In this document: positions 1 to 8,286 of the stretch, piece by piece
How positions within the stretch are numbered: position 1 is the stretch's first letter
Layout of the letters: each line of letters opens with the position of its first letter
Origin: Candidatus Krumholzibacteriota bacterium
GTDB lineage: Bacteria > Krumholzibacteriota > Krumholzibacteriia > JAJRXK01
Length of the DNA: 55,624 bases
Assembly (NCBI GenBank): GCA_024276305.1
Contig: JAJRXK010000001.1
Span: forward strand, 1 to 55,624
Reading direction: 5' to 3'
Notes under the pieces: model-generated
What the model saw: only the letters and a program-made list of their open reading frames with translations
What the model was told of the DNA's origin: nothing
The model's database searches: none
Position numbers and translations under genes: made by a program

Positions 1-322
1 ACTCCTGAGACCTGCCGGAAGATGCACCCTCCGACTCTCCGGAAACCAAAGCACGAAACACCTCTTCGAAAACATCCTCCAACGACTCGATGCGGCCTAG
101 ATTATTGTCACATCAGGGCTAGACGCGGAGACATCGTAGTCGAAGGAGCCGATGGCCTGCGGGTGTCCGGGGATCTTCGAAGACTTCACCCCCTCCGCTC
201 GGTCCTCGCAGTGGTGCGTCGCCGGAATCGGCGTGCGTCGCCGAGAGCAGGCGAACAAATGGCGTATATTCGGCCTTCCGACCGGCCCGGATGGAGCTTC
301 TCACCCTTCCTGTCTCCGCCGG

Positions 323-351
323 TTGCACCCCGATCACCCGTCTGCTAAGGT
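323..351 (+). promoter_or_regulatory. Candidate sigma70-type promoter for recA
   Basis: TTGCAC (323-328), a 17-bp spacer and TAAGGT (346-351). Predicted transcription start is near 358, giving a leader of about 180 nt before recA. The spacing matches the candidate promoters of selA, prs, DUF2723 and mraZ in this window. Confidence 0.45.
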
Positions 352-405
352 GCCGCCTGCAACGCCGGACCGAAGACAATCCCGCGCAAGAGAGGCCGTC
401 CCTGG

Positions 406-419
406 CGGCCGATCGGCCG
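406..419. repeat. 14-bp perfect palindrome in recA leader
   Basis: CGGCCGATCGGCCG is its own reverse complement and lies about 50 nt downstream of the predicted recA transcription start. It could be an operator or an RNA hairpin; it does not match a LexA box known to me. Confidence 0.4.
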
Positions 420-495
420 TCGATGGGCCATTCGTGGAAAGCCTCCTCCACCGCGAGTGCTCCTTCGGGCCTCCCCTCGGGTACCGTTGTTCGGC

Positions 496-515
496 GCATT
501 CCAAGTACGCATTCC
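496..515 (+). repeat. Direct repeat GCATTCC-N6-GCATTCC just upstream of recA
   Basis: Two copies of GCATTCC at 496-502 and 509-515 (13-bp period), ending 20 bp before the recA start codon. Direct-repeat operators are used by some LexA proteins (alphaproteobacterial GTTC-N7-GTTC type), so an SOS operator is conceivable, but the sequence differs and the link is speculative. Confidence 0.25.
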
Positions 516-535
516 CACAAGTGAGGCAATTGTCC

Positions 536-1642
536 ATGGCAAAGGACCCGAGAGACGATCGCAAGAAGGCATTGGAGTTGACCCGGGCTCAAATCGACAA
601 GCAATTCGGCAAGGGCTCGATCATTCGGCTGGGGGACGAGGGCGCGGTGGCCGAGGTCGACGCAATCTCGACCGGTAGCCTCAACCTGGATATCGCATTG
701 GGGGTCGGCGGCCTCCCGCGGGGCCGAGTGACCGAGATCTATGGTCCCGAAGGCAGCGGCAAGACCACCGTGTGTCTGAGCACCATCGCCCACGCCCAGC
801 AGGGCGGGGGGGTGGCGGCCTTCATCGACGCCGAACATGCGCTCGACCCTGGCTACGCTCGCAAGTTGGGCGTGAACATCGACGAACTGTTGGTGTCTCA
901 GCCAGATACGGGAGAACAGGCCCTGGAGATCACCGAAATGCTGGTCCGCAGTGGCGCGGTGGACATGATCGTAATCGACTCGGTGGCGGCCCTCACGCCC
1001 CGGGCCGAGATCGAAGGCGAGATGGGCGACACTCATGTGGGTCTGCAGGCTCGACTCATGAGCCAAGCTCTTCGCAAGCTCACGGGAGCGATCAAGAAGA
1101 CGAATACGCTGGTGATGTTCACCAATCAGATCCGCATGAAGATCGGTGTGATGTTCGGCAATCCCGAGACGACCTCGGGGGGCAATGCCTTGAAGTTCTA
1201 CGCCTCGACCCGCCTGGACATTCGTCGGATCGGCGCGATCAGCGAGGGCGAGAACGTCACCGGCAGTCGGGTGCGGGTGAAGGTAGTCAAGAACAAGGTT
1301 GCTCCTCCGTTCAAGAAATGCGAGTTCGACATCCTCTACGGCGAGGGGATCTCCCGAGAGGGGGATCTCATCGATCTGGCAGTCAACGCCGAGATCGTCC
1401 GCAAGAGCGGCGCATGGTTCAGCTACGGTGAAGAGCGCCTGGGTCAGGGTCGAGAGAATGTCCGCGTGTTTCTCAAGGAGAACCAGGCTCTGCGCGAGAA
1501 GATCGAGGACCAAGTTCTGGTGCACTACGGCGTGAAGGAAGAGCCCTCGGCTCCGACGGAGACCAAGCCCGCGGCGGCCACGGTGGAGGCCAGTGTCGAC
1601 GCGGCTCCGGCGGCCAAGCGCAAGAGAGCTTCGGCCAACTGA
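536..1642 (+). CDS. recA: Recombinase RecA
   Basis: RecA is the cytoplasmic ATP-dependent strand-exchange protein of homologous recombination and co-protease for LexA. The 368-residue product has the standard length. Walker A is GPEGSGKTT at residues 70-78, followed by the conserved blocks [18 protein letters not shown] and [19 protein letters not shown], and a C-terminal domain ending in an Ala/Lys-rich tail. The ATG at 536 is chosen because it begins the family N-terminus and follows a GTGAGG Shine-Dalgarno with about 9-nt spacing; an in-frame GTG at 521 is possible but less likely. recX follows 7 nt after the stop, the classical recA-recX pairing. The leader holds a palindrome and direct repeat that may mediate SOS control. 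Identification is certain. Confidence 0.98.
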   Translation: MAKDPRDDRKKALELTRAQIDKQFGKGSIIRLGDEGAVAEVDAISTGSLNLDIALGVGGLPRGRVTEIYGPEGSGKTTVCLSTIAHAQQGGGVAAFIDAEHALDPGYARKLGVNIDELLVSQPDTGEQALEITEMLVRSGAVDMIVIDSVAALTPRAEIEGEMGDTHVGLQARLMSQALRKLTGAIKKTNTLVMFTNQIRMKIGVMFGNPETTSGGNALKFYASTRLDIRRIGAISEGENVTGSRVRVKVVKNKVAPPFKKCEFDILYGEGISREGDLIDLAVNAEIVRKSGAWFSYGEERLGQGRENVRVFLKENQALREKIEDQVLVHYGVKEEPSAPTETKPAAATVEASVDAAPAAKRKRASAN

Positions 1643-1649
1643 GGTCGCA

Positions 1650-2318
1650 GTGCGCATCGAGAGTATCGAGCGGAACGAAGTCCTTCGCCTGGTCCGCATC
1701 CGCACCGACGAGGGCGAGGACTTCGAGCTCGGACTGAATGCGGAAGAGGCCCGGGGCATGGTTCCGGGCCTCCTTCTGGACTGCGATCAGGTGGACAGGC
1801 TGAGGCTGGCGGCTCAACGCAAGGCCATTGCCAAGAAAGTATTCGGCTGGTTGGATCGGCGGCGTCGCACCGCGCTCTGGTTGCGACGAAAGTTGCTCGA
1901 CGAGGGACACGATTCCAATGCCGTCGAAGCGGTTCTGGAAGAGTTTCGTCGACAGGGCTTGGTCTGCGACCGAGAGTACGCGAGGGCGTGGTGCGCCGAT
2001 CAACTCCGGCGCAAGCCGGTGGGACGGCGGTGGCTGCTCGCAAGACTGGGGCGAGAAGGGGTTGGAGAGGAGGATGCCTGGTGGGGGATCGACGCCGAGC
2101 TTCCCGCCGATGCCGAAGGCGATTGCGCGAGGGCTGCCCTCCGTCGCAAGCGTTTCGATCTGAGCGAGTGGAAGGACCAGGTACGGGCGATGCGTTTTCT
2201 GCAGAGCCGGGGTTTCGGACCCGGGTGTGCCCGGGGCGCGATCGAGGATCTGCGGCGTGCGGAGCGAGGGGCCGAAACCGGTGGTAGGGACGATGCCCTC
2301 GACTTCGATGACCACTAG
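1650..2318 (+). CDS. recX: Regulatory protein RecX
   Basis: RecX binds and modulates RecA filaments. The 222-residue product is mostly helical, with RecX-type three-helix repeats: a KVFGWLDRRRRTALWLRRKL segment, a VEAVLEEFRRQGLVCD segment typical of RecX, and a C-terminal FLQSRGFGPGCARGAIEDL repeat. I chose GTG at 1650 because GAGG lies just upstream and it follows the recA stop; an upstream start at 1593 would overlap recA by about 50 nt. The N-terminal 60 residues form a small beta-rich region seen in long RecX proteins. Its position directly after recA supports the call. The 3' end overlaps the start of the glycosyltransferase gene. Confidence 0.9.
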   Translation: MRIESIERNEVLRLVRIRTDEGEDFELGLNAEEARGMVPGLLLDCDQVDRLRLAAQRKAIAKKVFGWLDRRRRTALWLRRKLLDEGHDSNAVEAVLEEFRRQGLVCDREYARAWCADQLRRKPVGRRWLLARLGREGVGEEDAWWGIDAELPADAEGDCARAALRRKRFDLSEWKDQVRAMRFLQSRGFGPGCARGAIEDLRRAERGAETGGRDDALDFDDH

Positions 2319-3486
2319 GGCCGAAACCGATCGCGAGGCGGAAGGTCCGTCTCTGGGCCGGGTCGCGCTGGTTCACGATTGGCTCAACGGATACCGGGGC
2401 GGTGAAAAGGTTCTCGAGTCCATCGCGGAGCTGGTGGGCCCGGCCGACCTCTACACTCTCTTCCATGTGAAGGGGGTGCTGCCGGCCATCATCGAAGACC
2501 GCCCCCTCTACGCTTCCTGGATGAACGCCATTCCGGGAGTCCAGGGGCGATATCGCTGGCTGCTGCCGCTCTTTCCCTCCTGGGCCGACCGTCTGGATCT
2601 TCGCGACTACGACCTCATTCTCAGTACGAGTCACTGCGTGGCGAAGGGCGCCGGAGCGAGGTCGAAGGCTCTGCACCTGTGCTACTGCCACACTCCCATG
2701 CGATATGTCTGGGACCGCTTCGAGGACTATTTCGGCCACTGGACCGGATTGAGGCGACGGATCGTCGAGCACCAAGCGGAGCGATTGCGTGGTTGGGATC
2801 GCGCGTCGGCTTCGCGGGTGGACCACTGGATCGCCAACAGCTCCTTCGTGCGTCAGCGCATCCTCGATTTCTACGAAGTCGATCCCGATCGGGTCGCGGT
2901 CGTCGCGCCTCCGGTCGATGTGCAGCGATTCGCTGGGGTGGAGACAACGAGTGGTTCGCGTTATCTGGTGGTCTCGGCTCTGGTGCCCTACAAGCGGATC
3001 GACGTCGCGGTCGAAGCCTGTGCTCGAAGTGGCCGTCCTCTGGATGTCGCGGGATCTGGACCGGAGTTCGGTCCACTCGAAGACTTGGCGAGGCGTTGGC
3101 CGAAGAGCGATATTCGTTTTCTGGGCTTCGTCCCGGATGCGGAGCTGCCGCGGCTCATGGCCACGCACCGCGCCTTCCTCTTCCCCGGAGTCGAGGACTT
3201 CGGCATCACGGTGGTCGAAGCAACGGCGGCAGGCTTGCCGACCATCGCTCAACGGGCGGGCGGGGCTCTGGACAGTGTGAAGCCGGGAGTGAACGGACTG
3301 CTCTACGAGGGGGAGTCCGTAGAGGCCTTGATCGCAGCACTGGACGAATTCGAAGGCTCTGGTGCATCCTACTCCGTCGATGCCATGCGCGAATGGGCCG
3401 ACGGTTTCAGCCGTGAAGCCTTCGCGCGTCGCTATCGCAACGAGCTCCGCCGAGCGATGGAGCGGCAGCAGAGCCGAGGGGAGTAG
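2293..3486 (+). CDS. Glycosyltransferase family 4 (WbaZ-like)
   Basis: Retaining GT-B glycosyltransferase expected to add a sugar, probably mannose, to a lipid-linked glycan at the cytoplasmic face of the membrane. About 397 residues. The N-terminus VHDWLNGYRGGEKVLESIA and a CYCHTPMRYVWDRF segment are typical of the WbaZ-like subgroup. The C-terminal half has the GT4 donor site with an EX7E motif (EDFGITVVE). ATG at 2293 has a GGTAGGG upstream with about 5-nt spacing; ATG at 2308 is an alternative. It overlaps the recX end and is followed within 2 nt by a polyprenyl glycosylphosphotransferase, so both probably act on the same glycan. Donor and acceptor cannot be read from the sequence. Confidence 0.85.
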   Translation: MPSTSMTTRAETDREAEGPSLGRVALVHDWLNGYRGGEKVLESIAELVGPADLYTLFHVKGVLPAIIEDRPLYASWMNAIPGVQGRYRWLLPLFPSWADRLDLRDYDLILSTSHCVAKGAGARSKALHLCYCHTPMRYVWDRFEDYFGHWTGLRRRIVEHQAERLRGWDRASASRVDHWIANSSFVRQRILDFYEVDPDRVAVVAPPVDVQRFAGVETTSGSRYLVVSALVPYKRIDVAVEACARSGRPLDVAGSGPEFGPLEDLARRWPKSDIRFLGFVPDAELPRLMATHRAFLFPGVEDFGITVVEATAAGLPTIAQRAGGALDSVKPGVNGLLYEGESVEALIAALDEFEGSGASYSVDAMREWADGFSREAFARRYRNELRRAMERQQSRGE

Positions 3487-3487
3487 A

Positions 3488-4939
3488 GTGCCGAAGTCCA
3501 CCCCGCGTCACGACGCCGACCTCCTCCAACCCACGGTATTCCTTCTGGCAGATCTGCTCTCGCTGGAGGCGGCGTTTCTGCTCACCTTCTACATCCGCTT
3601 TCTCACCGGATGGTTGGCGACTCCGCTCGGGGTGCCCCCATTCGAACAGTATCTGAGTGCGAGTTTCGTATTGCTCCTGGTCTGGGCCGGAATCTTCTAC
3701 TCCCAGGGCCTCTACGATCCGACTCGCCGCAAACGCCTCGAGGAGGATCTCGACGGACTCTTCCGTGCGGTGGCCTTGGGGAGCATGGTGATCCTGGCCC
3801 TGGCCTTCTTCGTGCGCAAGATCACCTACTCGCGAACCTTCTTCGTGATCTTCTTCTTCAACAGCCTCTTCTTCTTGGCCTTCGGCCGACTCGTCGCTCG
3901 TTCGGTCCTCAAGCGCTACTTGCGGCGCGGGCGAGGAGTGGTCCGGGTCCTCTTCGTGGGAGCTACCGCAATGCGGGGCCGGTTGCTCGAGACTTTCGAA
4001 CGCCTGCCGGAACTTGGGCTTCGCGCCGTGGGTCAGATCATCGATGATCCCGAGCGCGAGGCCATCACCGGGGCGGTCGCCGACGGCAGCACGGACGACA
4101 GTGGGCGCCATCTCGCCGTCCTCGGCTCGTTGAAGGAGATCGAGAAGATCGTCGAGGCCCATGCCATCGACCTCGTGTTGTTGACCTTGCCCTTTCGTCA
4201 ACTCTGGTTGGTCGCCGAAGTCGCCGACCGACTGGGCGACCAGGTGGTGGATGTCCAATTCGTCCCGGACATGAAGCGCTTGCACTCGAGCCGGATGCGA
4301 ATGCGCGAGATCGCCGGGATGCCCTTCATCAGCGTTCGCAACCGAGGCCTCACCGGCATGGATCGCATCATCAAACGCGCCTTCGACATCGTGGTCTCGG
4401 CCCTCGCGCTGATCGTGATCTCACCCTTGCTCCTGGTGTTGGCCCTCGCGGTGAAAGTCACGTCGCGCGGTCCGGTCCTCTATCGTCAGGCGAGACTGGG
4501 ACGGGATCATCAGAGCTTCGACATGCTCAAGTTCCGCACCATGCGGGTAGACGCGGAGGAGTCGAGCGGACCGGTGTGGACGCAGCAGAACGATCCGCGG
4601 CGGACGGCGATCGGTTCGTTCTTGCGGCGCTTCAGCCTCGACGAACTCCCTCAGTTCTGGAACGTTCTGCGGGGCGACATGAGTCTGGTGGGACCGCGAC
4701 CGGAGCGGGAGGTCTTCGTTCGGGAATTCCAACAGGACATTCCGCGATATCTGGAACGGCATCGGGTCCGGAGCGGATTGACCGGTTGGGCTCAGGTCCA
4801 CGGTCTGCGTGGAAACACCCCCATCGAAGTCCGGACCCTCTACGATCTCTACTACGTCGAAAACTGGTCCTTGACTCTCGATCTCCAGATCCTGCTGCGA
4901 ACCTTCGTGCACGTGTTGCGCGGTGACAATGCCTATTGA
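3488..4939 (+). CDS. Polyprenyl glycosylphosphotransferase (WcaJ/ExoY-type sugar transferase)
   Basis: Membrane enzyme that transfers a sugar-1-phosphate from a nucleotide sugar to undecaprenyl phosphate, the first committed step of a surface polysaccharide. The 483-residue protein has the full architecture: four N-terminal membrane helices, a Rossmann-like central domain (VLFVGATAMRG), a fifth hydrophobic segment (FDIVVSALALIVISPLLLVL) and the catalytic domain with KFRTM, SLDELPQFWNVLRGDMSLVGPRP and the terminal GDNAY. GTG at 3488 starts 2 nt after the preceding stop. This intact copy contrasts with the catalytic-domain-less relative fused to a GT2 at 45829-47382. The sugar is not determinable from sequence. 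Confidence 0.93.
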   Translation: MPKSTPRHDADLLQPTVFLLADLLSLEAAFLLTFYIRFLTGWLATPLGVPPFEQYLSASFVLLLVWAGIFYSQGLYDPTRRKRLEEDLDGLFRAVALGSMVILALAFFVRKITYSRTFFVIFFFNSLFFLAFGRLVARSVLKRYLRRGRGVVRVLFVGATAMRGRLLETFERLPELGLRAVGQIIDDPEREAITGAVADGSTDDSGRHLAVLGSLKEIEKIVEAHAIDLVLLTLPFRQLWLVAEVADRLGDQVVDVQFVPDMKRLHSSRMRMREIAGMPFISVRNRGLTGMDRIIKRAFDIVVSALALIVISPLLLVLALAVKVTSRGPVLYRQARLGRDHQSFDMLKFRTMRVDAEESSGPVWTQQNDPRRTAIGSFLRRFSLDELPQFWNVLRGDMSLVGPRPEREVFVREFQQDIPRYLERHRVRSGLTGWAQVHGLRGNTPIEVRTLYDLYYVENWSLTLDLQILLRTFVHVLRGDNAY

Positions 4940-4945
4940 GGGAAC

Positions 4946-5836
4946 ATGATGACGGCCATCGCTTTCCTGAAGACTCTGCGTCCGCACCAGTGGACCAAGA
5001 ACTTGGTCCTCTTCGCGGCGATCATATTTGCTCAGAGCCTCAACGACACCGGTCTTCTGTTGCGTGCGATCGCGGGATTCGGCATCTTCTGCGGTCTCAG
5101 CGGATCGGTCTACTTGCTCAATGACCTCAAGGACGAGGCCAAGGACCGACTGCATCCGACCAAACGCAATCGTCCCATCGCGTCGGGGGCCCTGCCCCGG
5201 TCGGTGGCATTGATCGGTCTGATGGTCCTCGCGGCGGCAGCTCTGGCGGCCGCGACTCGACTCGGCCGAGGCTTCGTCGTCGTGGCCGTGTCCTTCCTGC
5301 TGCTGAACCTCGCCTACTCTTTCTTCCTCCGGCGGATGGTCTTGTTGGACGTGATGGCCATCGCGACCGGATTCGTCCTGAGGGCCCTGGCCGGGACCGA
5401 ACTCCTCCTGGGAGCGGGGGCGGAGGTTCGGATCTCGCCCTGGCTTCTCATGTGCACCTTCTTCCTCTCCCTCTTCTTGGCGTTGGGAAAGCGCCGTCAC
5501 GAATTGGAGGGAGTCGATCATGATCACCGTCGGAGCCTCGATCACTACAGCGTGGAATTGGTGGACCGGCTCACAGCCATCACTGTGGCGGTGACCATCC
5601 TGAGTTACAGCATCTACACGATCTGGCCCGATACCGTGGCCTACTTCGGAACCGACAAGCTCCTCTACACCATCCCCTTCGTCTTCTACGGCTTGGGTCG
5701 CTACCTCTACCTCGTGCTCGAGAAGGAGGGTGGTGGCGACCCATCGGAGATGCTGCTCAACGATCGCTCGATTCTCCTGACGGTCCTCCTCTGGATTCTC
5801 ACCGTGACCTGGATCATCTACGGCTCCGCGGCGTAG
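4946..5836 (+). CDS. UbiA-family polyprenyl-phosphate phosphoribosyltransferase (DPPR synthase-like)
   Basis: Integral membrane prenyltransferase-fold enzyme. The N-terminus LRPHQWTKNLVLFAAIIF and the Asp motif NDLKDEAKDR followed by HPTKRNRPIASG are characteristic of decaprenyl-phosphate phosphoribosyltransferases, which join PRPP to polyprenyl phosphate. About nine hydrophobic helices over 296 residues fit the family length. In mycobacteria the product is the precursor of decaprenylphosphoryl arabinose; no DprE1/DprE2 epimerase pair is seen in this window. It lies between a glycosylphosphotransferase and a DUF362 gene, and a prs gene lies 2.4 kb downstream. The start is ATG at 4946 or 4949. 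Other UbiA activities are possible but fit the motifs less well. Confidence 0.82.
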   Translation: MMTAIAFLKTLRPHQWTKNLVLFAAIIFAQSLNDTGLLLRAIAGFGIFCGLSGSVYLLNDLKDEAKDRLHPTKRNRPIASGALPRSVALIGLMVLAAAALAAATRLGRGFVVVAVSFLLLNLAYSFFLRRMVLLDVMAIATGFVLRALAGTELLLGAGAEVRISPWLLMCTFFLSLFLALGKRRHELEGVDHDHRRSLDHYSVELVDRLTAITVAVTILSYSIYTIWPDTVAYFGTDKLLYTIPFVFYGLGRYLYLVLEKEGGGDPSEMLLNDRSILLTVLLWILTVTWIIYGSAA

Positions 5837-5854
5837 GAGGAAGGGGAGGTATTC

Positions 5855-6859
5855 ATGGCACGCACTCGTGTCGCCGTCGTGGCTGCGACGGCCGAGACCG
5901 TAGAAGAAGACATTCACCGCGCCCTCGACCTGGTCGGAGGAGGGATCGCTCGCCATCCTCATCCCGTGGTGGTGGCGACCGAGGCGCCGGATCCGGGTCT
6001 ACCGGGCGGAGCCACCAAACCCTGGCAGTGGAGTGCCTGGGCGAGGTGGGAGCGCGACCATGGTCACGAGGCGGGGGCGAAGCTGTGGTGCGCAACCCCT
6101 CGCACCGGCCATGCAAAGCCTGCGTTGGGCTGGAGGCCCGTCGGAGGCGCCCAGGTCCTTCCCTGTCGTCCGGGGGAGGGAGCCCTGGTCGAAGCTCCGA
6201 CACCGCTGCTGACCGCCGCTTGGGGGGAGGCGCCGCGACGAGGGGAGTGGGGTGGAGATCGGGCCGCGATGCTGGCTTCGGTGGTCCAGAGCCCGCGGTG
6301 GGCGGTGCGAGGGGCCGTTGCCCTGGCCTGCGACGCGCAGCGGGCGGGTCGGCCGTGGCCCGAGCTTCCCGCCCAGCCCGATGCGGTGGCCGAGCTCTTT
6401 CGGATGCACCGGGAGACCTTGGCCGGTGCAGTCTGTCTGGTGGACGCGACGGTCTGCGGGAGTGCGTCGCGGCGGATGCGTCCCCGAGTTCTGGACCTGA
6501 TCCTGGCGGGCACCGATCCGGTCGCCGTCGACAGCGTGGCGGCGGTGTTGATGGGATGGATCCCACGGTCGATGCCGTGGTTGGTGCGCCTGGAGGAAGA
6601 GGGACTGGGGGTGGGGGATCCCGCTCATATCGAGTGCGTAGGGGGCGGACCGGAGCTCTCGTCTCTGCTCCCTGGACTGCGGCCCTGGCGTCCCCCGCGG
6701 ACCCGACGGGGCGGGGTGGTCCTGACCCGGCTGGGCGAAGTGGGTCGACGCGTCTATCATGCTCTGCTCTGGCAACCGTGGGTGGGGCGGCCCCTCCACC
6801 GGTTGTATGCGCAATGCCCCTGGGGTCGGCTCGAAGCGGCTCCTCGCTGGAAAGAGTGA
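5855..6859 (+). CDS. DUF362 domain protein without ferredoxin motif
   Basis: The 334-residue product matches DUF362 at both ends. The N-terminal pattern TRVAVVAAT...VEEDIHRALDLVGG resembles the usual start, and LDLILAGTDPVAVDSVAAVLMG near residues 215-237 is the family's strongest signature. Many DUF362 proteins carry 4Fe-4S cysteine clusters; here cysteines are few and no CxxCxxC motif is seen. The biochemical role of DUF362 is not established to my knowledge. A strong GGAGGAAGGGGAGG ribosome-binding region precedes ATG 5855, and ispE begins 2 nt after the stop, so it is cotranscribed with DPPR-synthase-like and isoprenoid genes. The middle third is Trp/Arg-rich and poorly conserved. Confidence 0.7.
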   Translation: MARTRVAVVAATAETVEEDIHRALDLVGGGIARHPHPVVVATEAPDPGLPGGATKPWQWSAWARWERDHGHEAGAKLWCATPRTGHAKPALGWRPVGGAQVLPCRPGEGALVEAPTPLLTAAWGEAPRRGEWGGDRAAMLASVVQSPRWAVRGAVALACDAQRAGRPWPELPAQPDAVAELFRMHRETLAGAVCLVDATVCGSASRRMRPRVLDLILAGTDPVAVDSVAAVLMGWIPRSMPWLVRLEEEGLGVGDPAHIECVGGGPELSSLLPGLRPWRPPRTRRGGVVLTRLGEVGRRVYHALLWQPWVGRPLHRLYAQCPWGRLEAAPRWKE

Positions 6860-6861
6860 GC

Positions 6862-7761
6862 ATGGAACGAGACCAGGATCGGGGCTACGACCTTCAGGCG
6901 CGGGCGCCGGCCAAGGTGAATCTCCACCTCGAGGTGCTGCGTCGCCGGGAAGATGGCTACCACGAGGTCGAGACGGTGCTCCAGACCGTCGAGATCTTCG
7001 ACGAGCTCCGATTCCGGGTGACCAAGGGTCCCATTCACGTCCACTGCGATCATCCCTCGGTGCCCATCGATCGGTCCAATCTCTGCCATCGGGCGGCCAA
7101 GCTGGTCAAGACCCACTACGGTGTTTCCGGGGGGGTGGAGATCGAGCTGACCAAGAAGATCCCCGTCGCCGCGGGGCTCGGCGGCGGGTCTTCGGACGCC
7201 GCAGCCACGATTGCCGCGGTCTCGAGGCTGTGGGGTCTCCACCTCGACGCCGAGGAGCAGGAGAAGCTGGCCTCGAAGCTCGGCGCGGATGTGCCGTTCT
7301 TCGTGCGGGGAGGCACCCAGTTGGCCAGGGGGATCGGCGACGAATTGACCCCCCTTCACGCTCGGGGCGTAGGCAGCTATCTCATTGTCACCCCGAAACT
7401 TGAAGTCTCTACCGCATGGGTCTACAGCCAACTGAGAATGGGGTTGACCCACACTTGCCCCAAGGTTAACCTCCAGACCATCAAGGCGCTGCTCTCGCGG
7501 TTTCCGGAGCGGAGGTGGGTGGGCTTCAATCGCCTGTCCGAAGTCGTGTTTCCGGAGTATCCGAAAGTGCAGCGGCTCTTTCTGCAGCTCGAGGAGACCG
7601 ACCCCCAATTGGTGCTTCTGAGCGGCAGCGGGCCGAGCCTCTTCGCTGTCTACCCCGATGATGAGGCCGCCCATCGCGCGGTGGACGAGCTGGAGCTCGC
7701 AGGCGCATCCTCCTGGATCGTAGGCTCCACGCGCCAGGGGGTCACGCTCCGTGAAGCCTAG
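6862..7761 (+). CDS. ispE: 4-diphosphocytidyl-2-C-methyl-D-erythritol kinase
   Basis: GHMP-family kinase of the MEP isoprenoid pathway, phosphorylating the 2-hydroxyl of CDP-ME in the cytoplasm. The 299-residue product shows ARAPAKVNLHLEVLRRREDGYHE at the start (substrate Lys and the HE of the family), the glycine-rich ATP motif PVAAGLGGGSSDAAA around residue 105 and the C-terminal GHMP motif LLSGSGPSLFAVY. ATG 6862 begins 2 nt after the DUF362 stop. It supplies isoprenoid units for the polyprenyl phosphate used by the upstream sugar transferases. Identification is secure. Confidence 0.96.
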   Translation: MERDQDRGYDLQARAPAKVNLHLEVLRRREDGYHEVETVLQTVEIFDELRFRVTKGPIHVHCDHPSVPIDRSNLCHRAAKLVKTHYGVSGGVEIELTKKIPVAAGLGGGSSDAAATIAAVSRLWGLHLDAEEQEKLASKLGADVPFFVRGGTQLARGIGDELTPLHARGVGSYLIVTPKLEVSTAWVYSQLRMGLTHTCPKVNLQTIKALLSRFPERRWVGFNRLSEVVFPEYPKVQRLFLQLEETDPQLVLLSGSGPSLFAVYPDDEAAHRAVDELELAGASSWIVGSTRQGVTLREA

Positions 7762-7773
7762 GTGACGGGTCGG

Positions 7774-7787
7774 TGACAGGGATGTCA
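7774..7787. promoter_or_regulatory. Inverted repeat upstream of spoVG
   Basis: TGACA-GGGA-TGTCA lies in the 75-bp gap between ispE and spoVG. It could be an operator for spoVG; no matching second copy was noticed, so the role is unproven. Confidence 0.25.
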
Positions 7788-7836
7788 TGGCTGACTCGGG
7801 CCTTTCGGAGCTCGTTCCTCAGCCAGGGGGCATCGC

Positions 7837-8154
7837 GTGGAGATCACAGAGATTCGCATCACCCTCCGAAATGACGACAAGTTGAGAGCCTTCGCGAGCA
7901 TCACTCTCGATGGCCAGTTCGTCATTCGTGGCCTGAAGATCATCGAAGGATCGAATGGGGTCTTCGTGGCCATGCCTTCGCGCCAGCGCAAGGACGGCAG
8001 TTATCAGGACGTCGCCCACCCGATCAACCGCGAGACGCGGGAGTGGCTCGAGGCCGAAGTGATCGGGGCCTACAAGGATGAAGTCCGGCGCGCCGAGCAA
8101 GGGCCGGCGCAGCCCTATGCCCGTGAAGGTGTGAGCGGCGGCGAAGACTACTGA
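7837..8154 (+). CDS. spoVG: SpoVG family regulator
   Basis: Small nucleic-acid-binding protein (105 residues) named for a Bacillus sporulation phenotype but widespread in non-sporulating bacteria, where it binds DNA and RNA. The family pattern is clear: [20 protein letters not shown], then [22 protein letters not shown] and the Lys/Arg-containing helix, [22 protein letters not shown] at 7837 follows a CAGGGGG ribosome-binding site at about 6 nt. It sits between ispE and prs, the ispE-spoVG-prs order also seen in other bacteria. There is no sign of sporulation genes nearby, so the name should not be taken as evidence of spores. Confidence 0.93.
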   Translation: MEITEIRITLRNDDKLRAFASITLDGQFVIRGLKIIEGSNGVFVAMPSRQRKDGSYQDVAHPINRETREWLEAEVIGAYKDEVRRAEQGPAQPYAREGVSGGEDY

Positions 8155-8201
8155 TTCTGGTCTGGGGCGCGCCGTTGCGGCCGGACCCACGCAGGCTCTC
8201 C

Positions 8202-8230
8202 TTGACGTAGCCCGGTTTTGTGACGAGCAT
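8202..8230 (+). promoter_or_regulatory. Candidate promoter for prs
   Basis: TTGACG (8202-8207), 17-bp spacer, GAGCAT (8225-8230). The -35 is good and the -10 weak, but the form resembles the mraZ promoter (TTGACA-N17-GAGAAT). The predicted start near 8237 gives a leader of about 50 nt. Confidence 0.4.
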
Positions 8231-8286
8231 GCGGACGTCGTCCGTCCTGCGTAGCCATCTGCCAGAAGTTGGTGCGAGTCGTGCCC

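Larger units (their letters stand above)
1..535. other. Non-coding region upstream of recA
   Basis: No convincing gene is seen in this stretch. The recA frame is open back to position 152, but that extension has no resemblance to RecA and the classical RecA N-terminus begins at 536. The stretch holds a candidate promoter (323-351), a 14-bp palindrome (406-419) and a short direct repeat (496-515), described separately. A TATATT sequence at 265-270 has no good -35 partner. On the minus strand the first 90 bases could encode the edge of another gene, but nothing recognisable was found. Confidence 0.6.

Noticed and set aside
152-535. N-terminal extension of recA to position 152
   Set aside because: The translation has no RecA similarity; the standard RecA N-terminus and Shine-Dalgarno are at 536.
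7837-8154. Sporulation capacity inferred from spoVG
   Set aside because: SpoVG is common in non-sporulating bacteria and no other sporulation gene is present.
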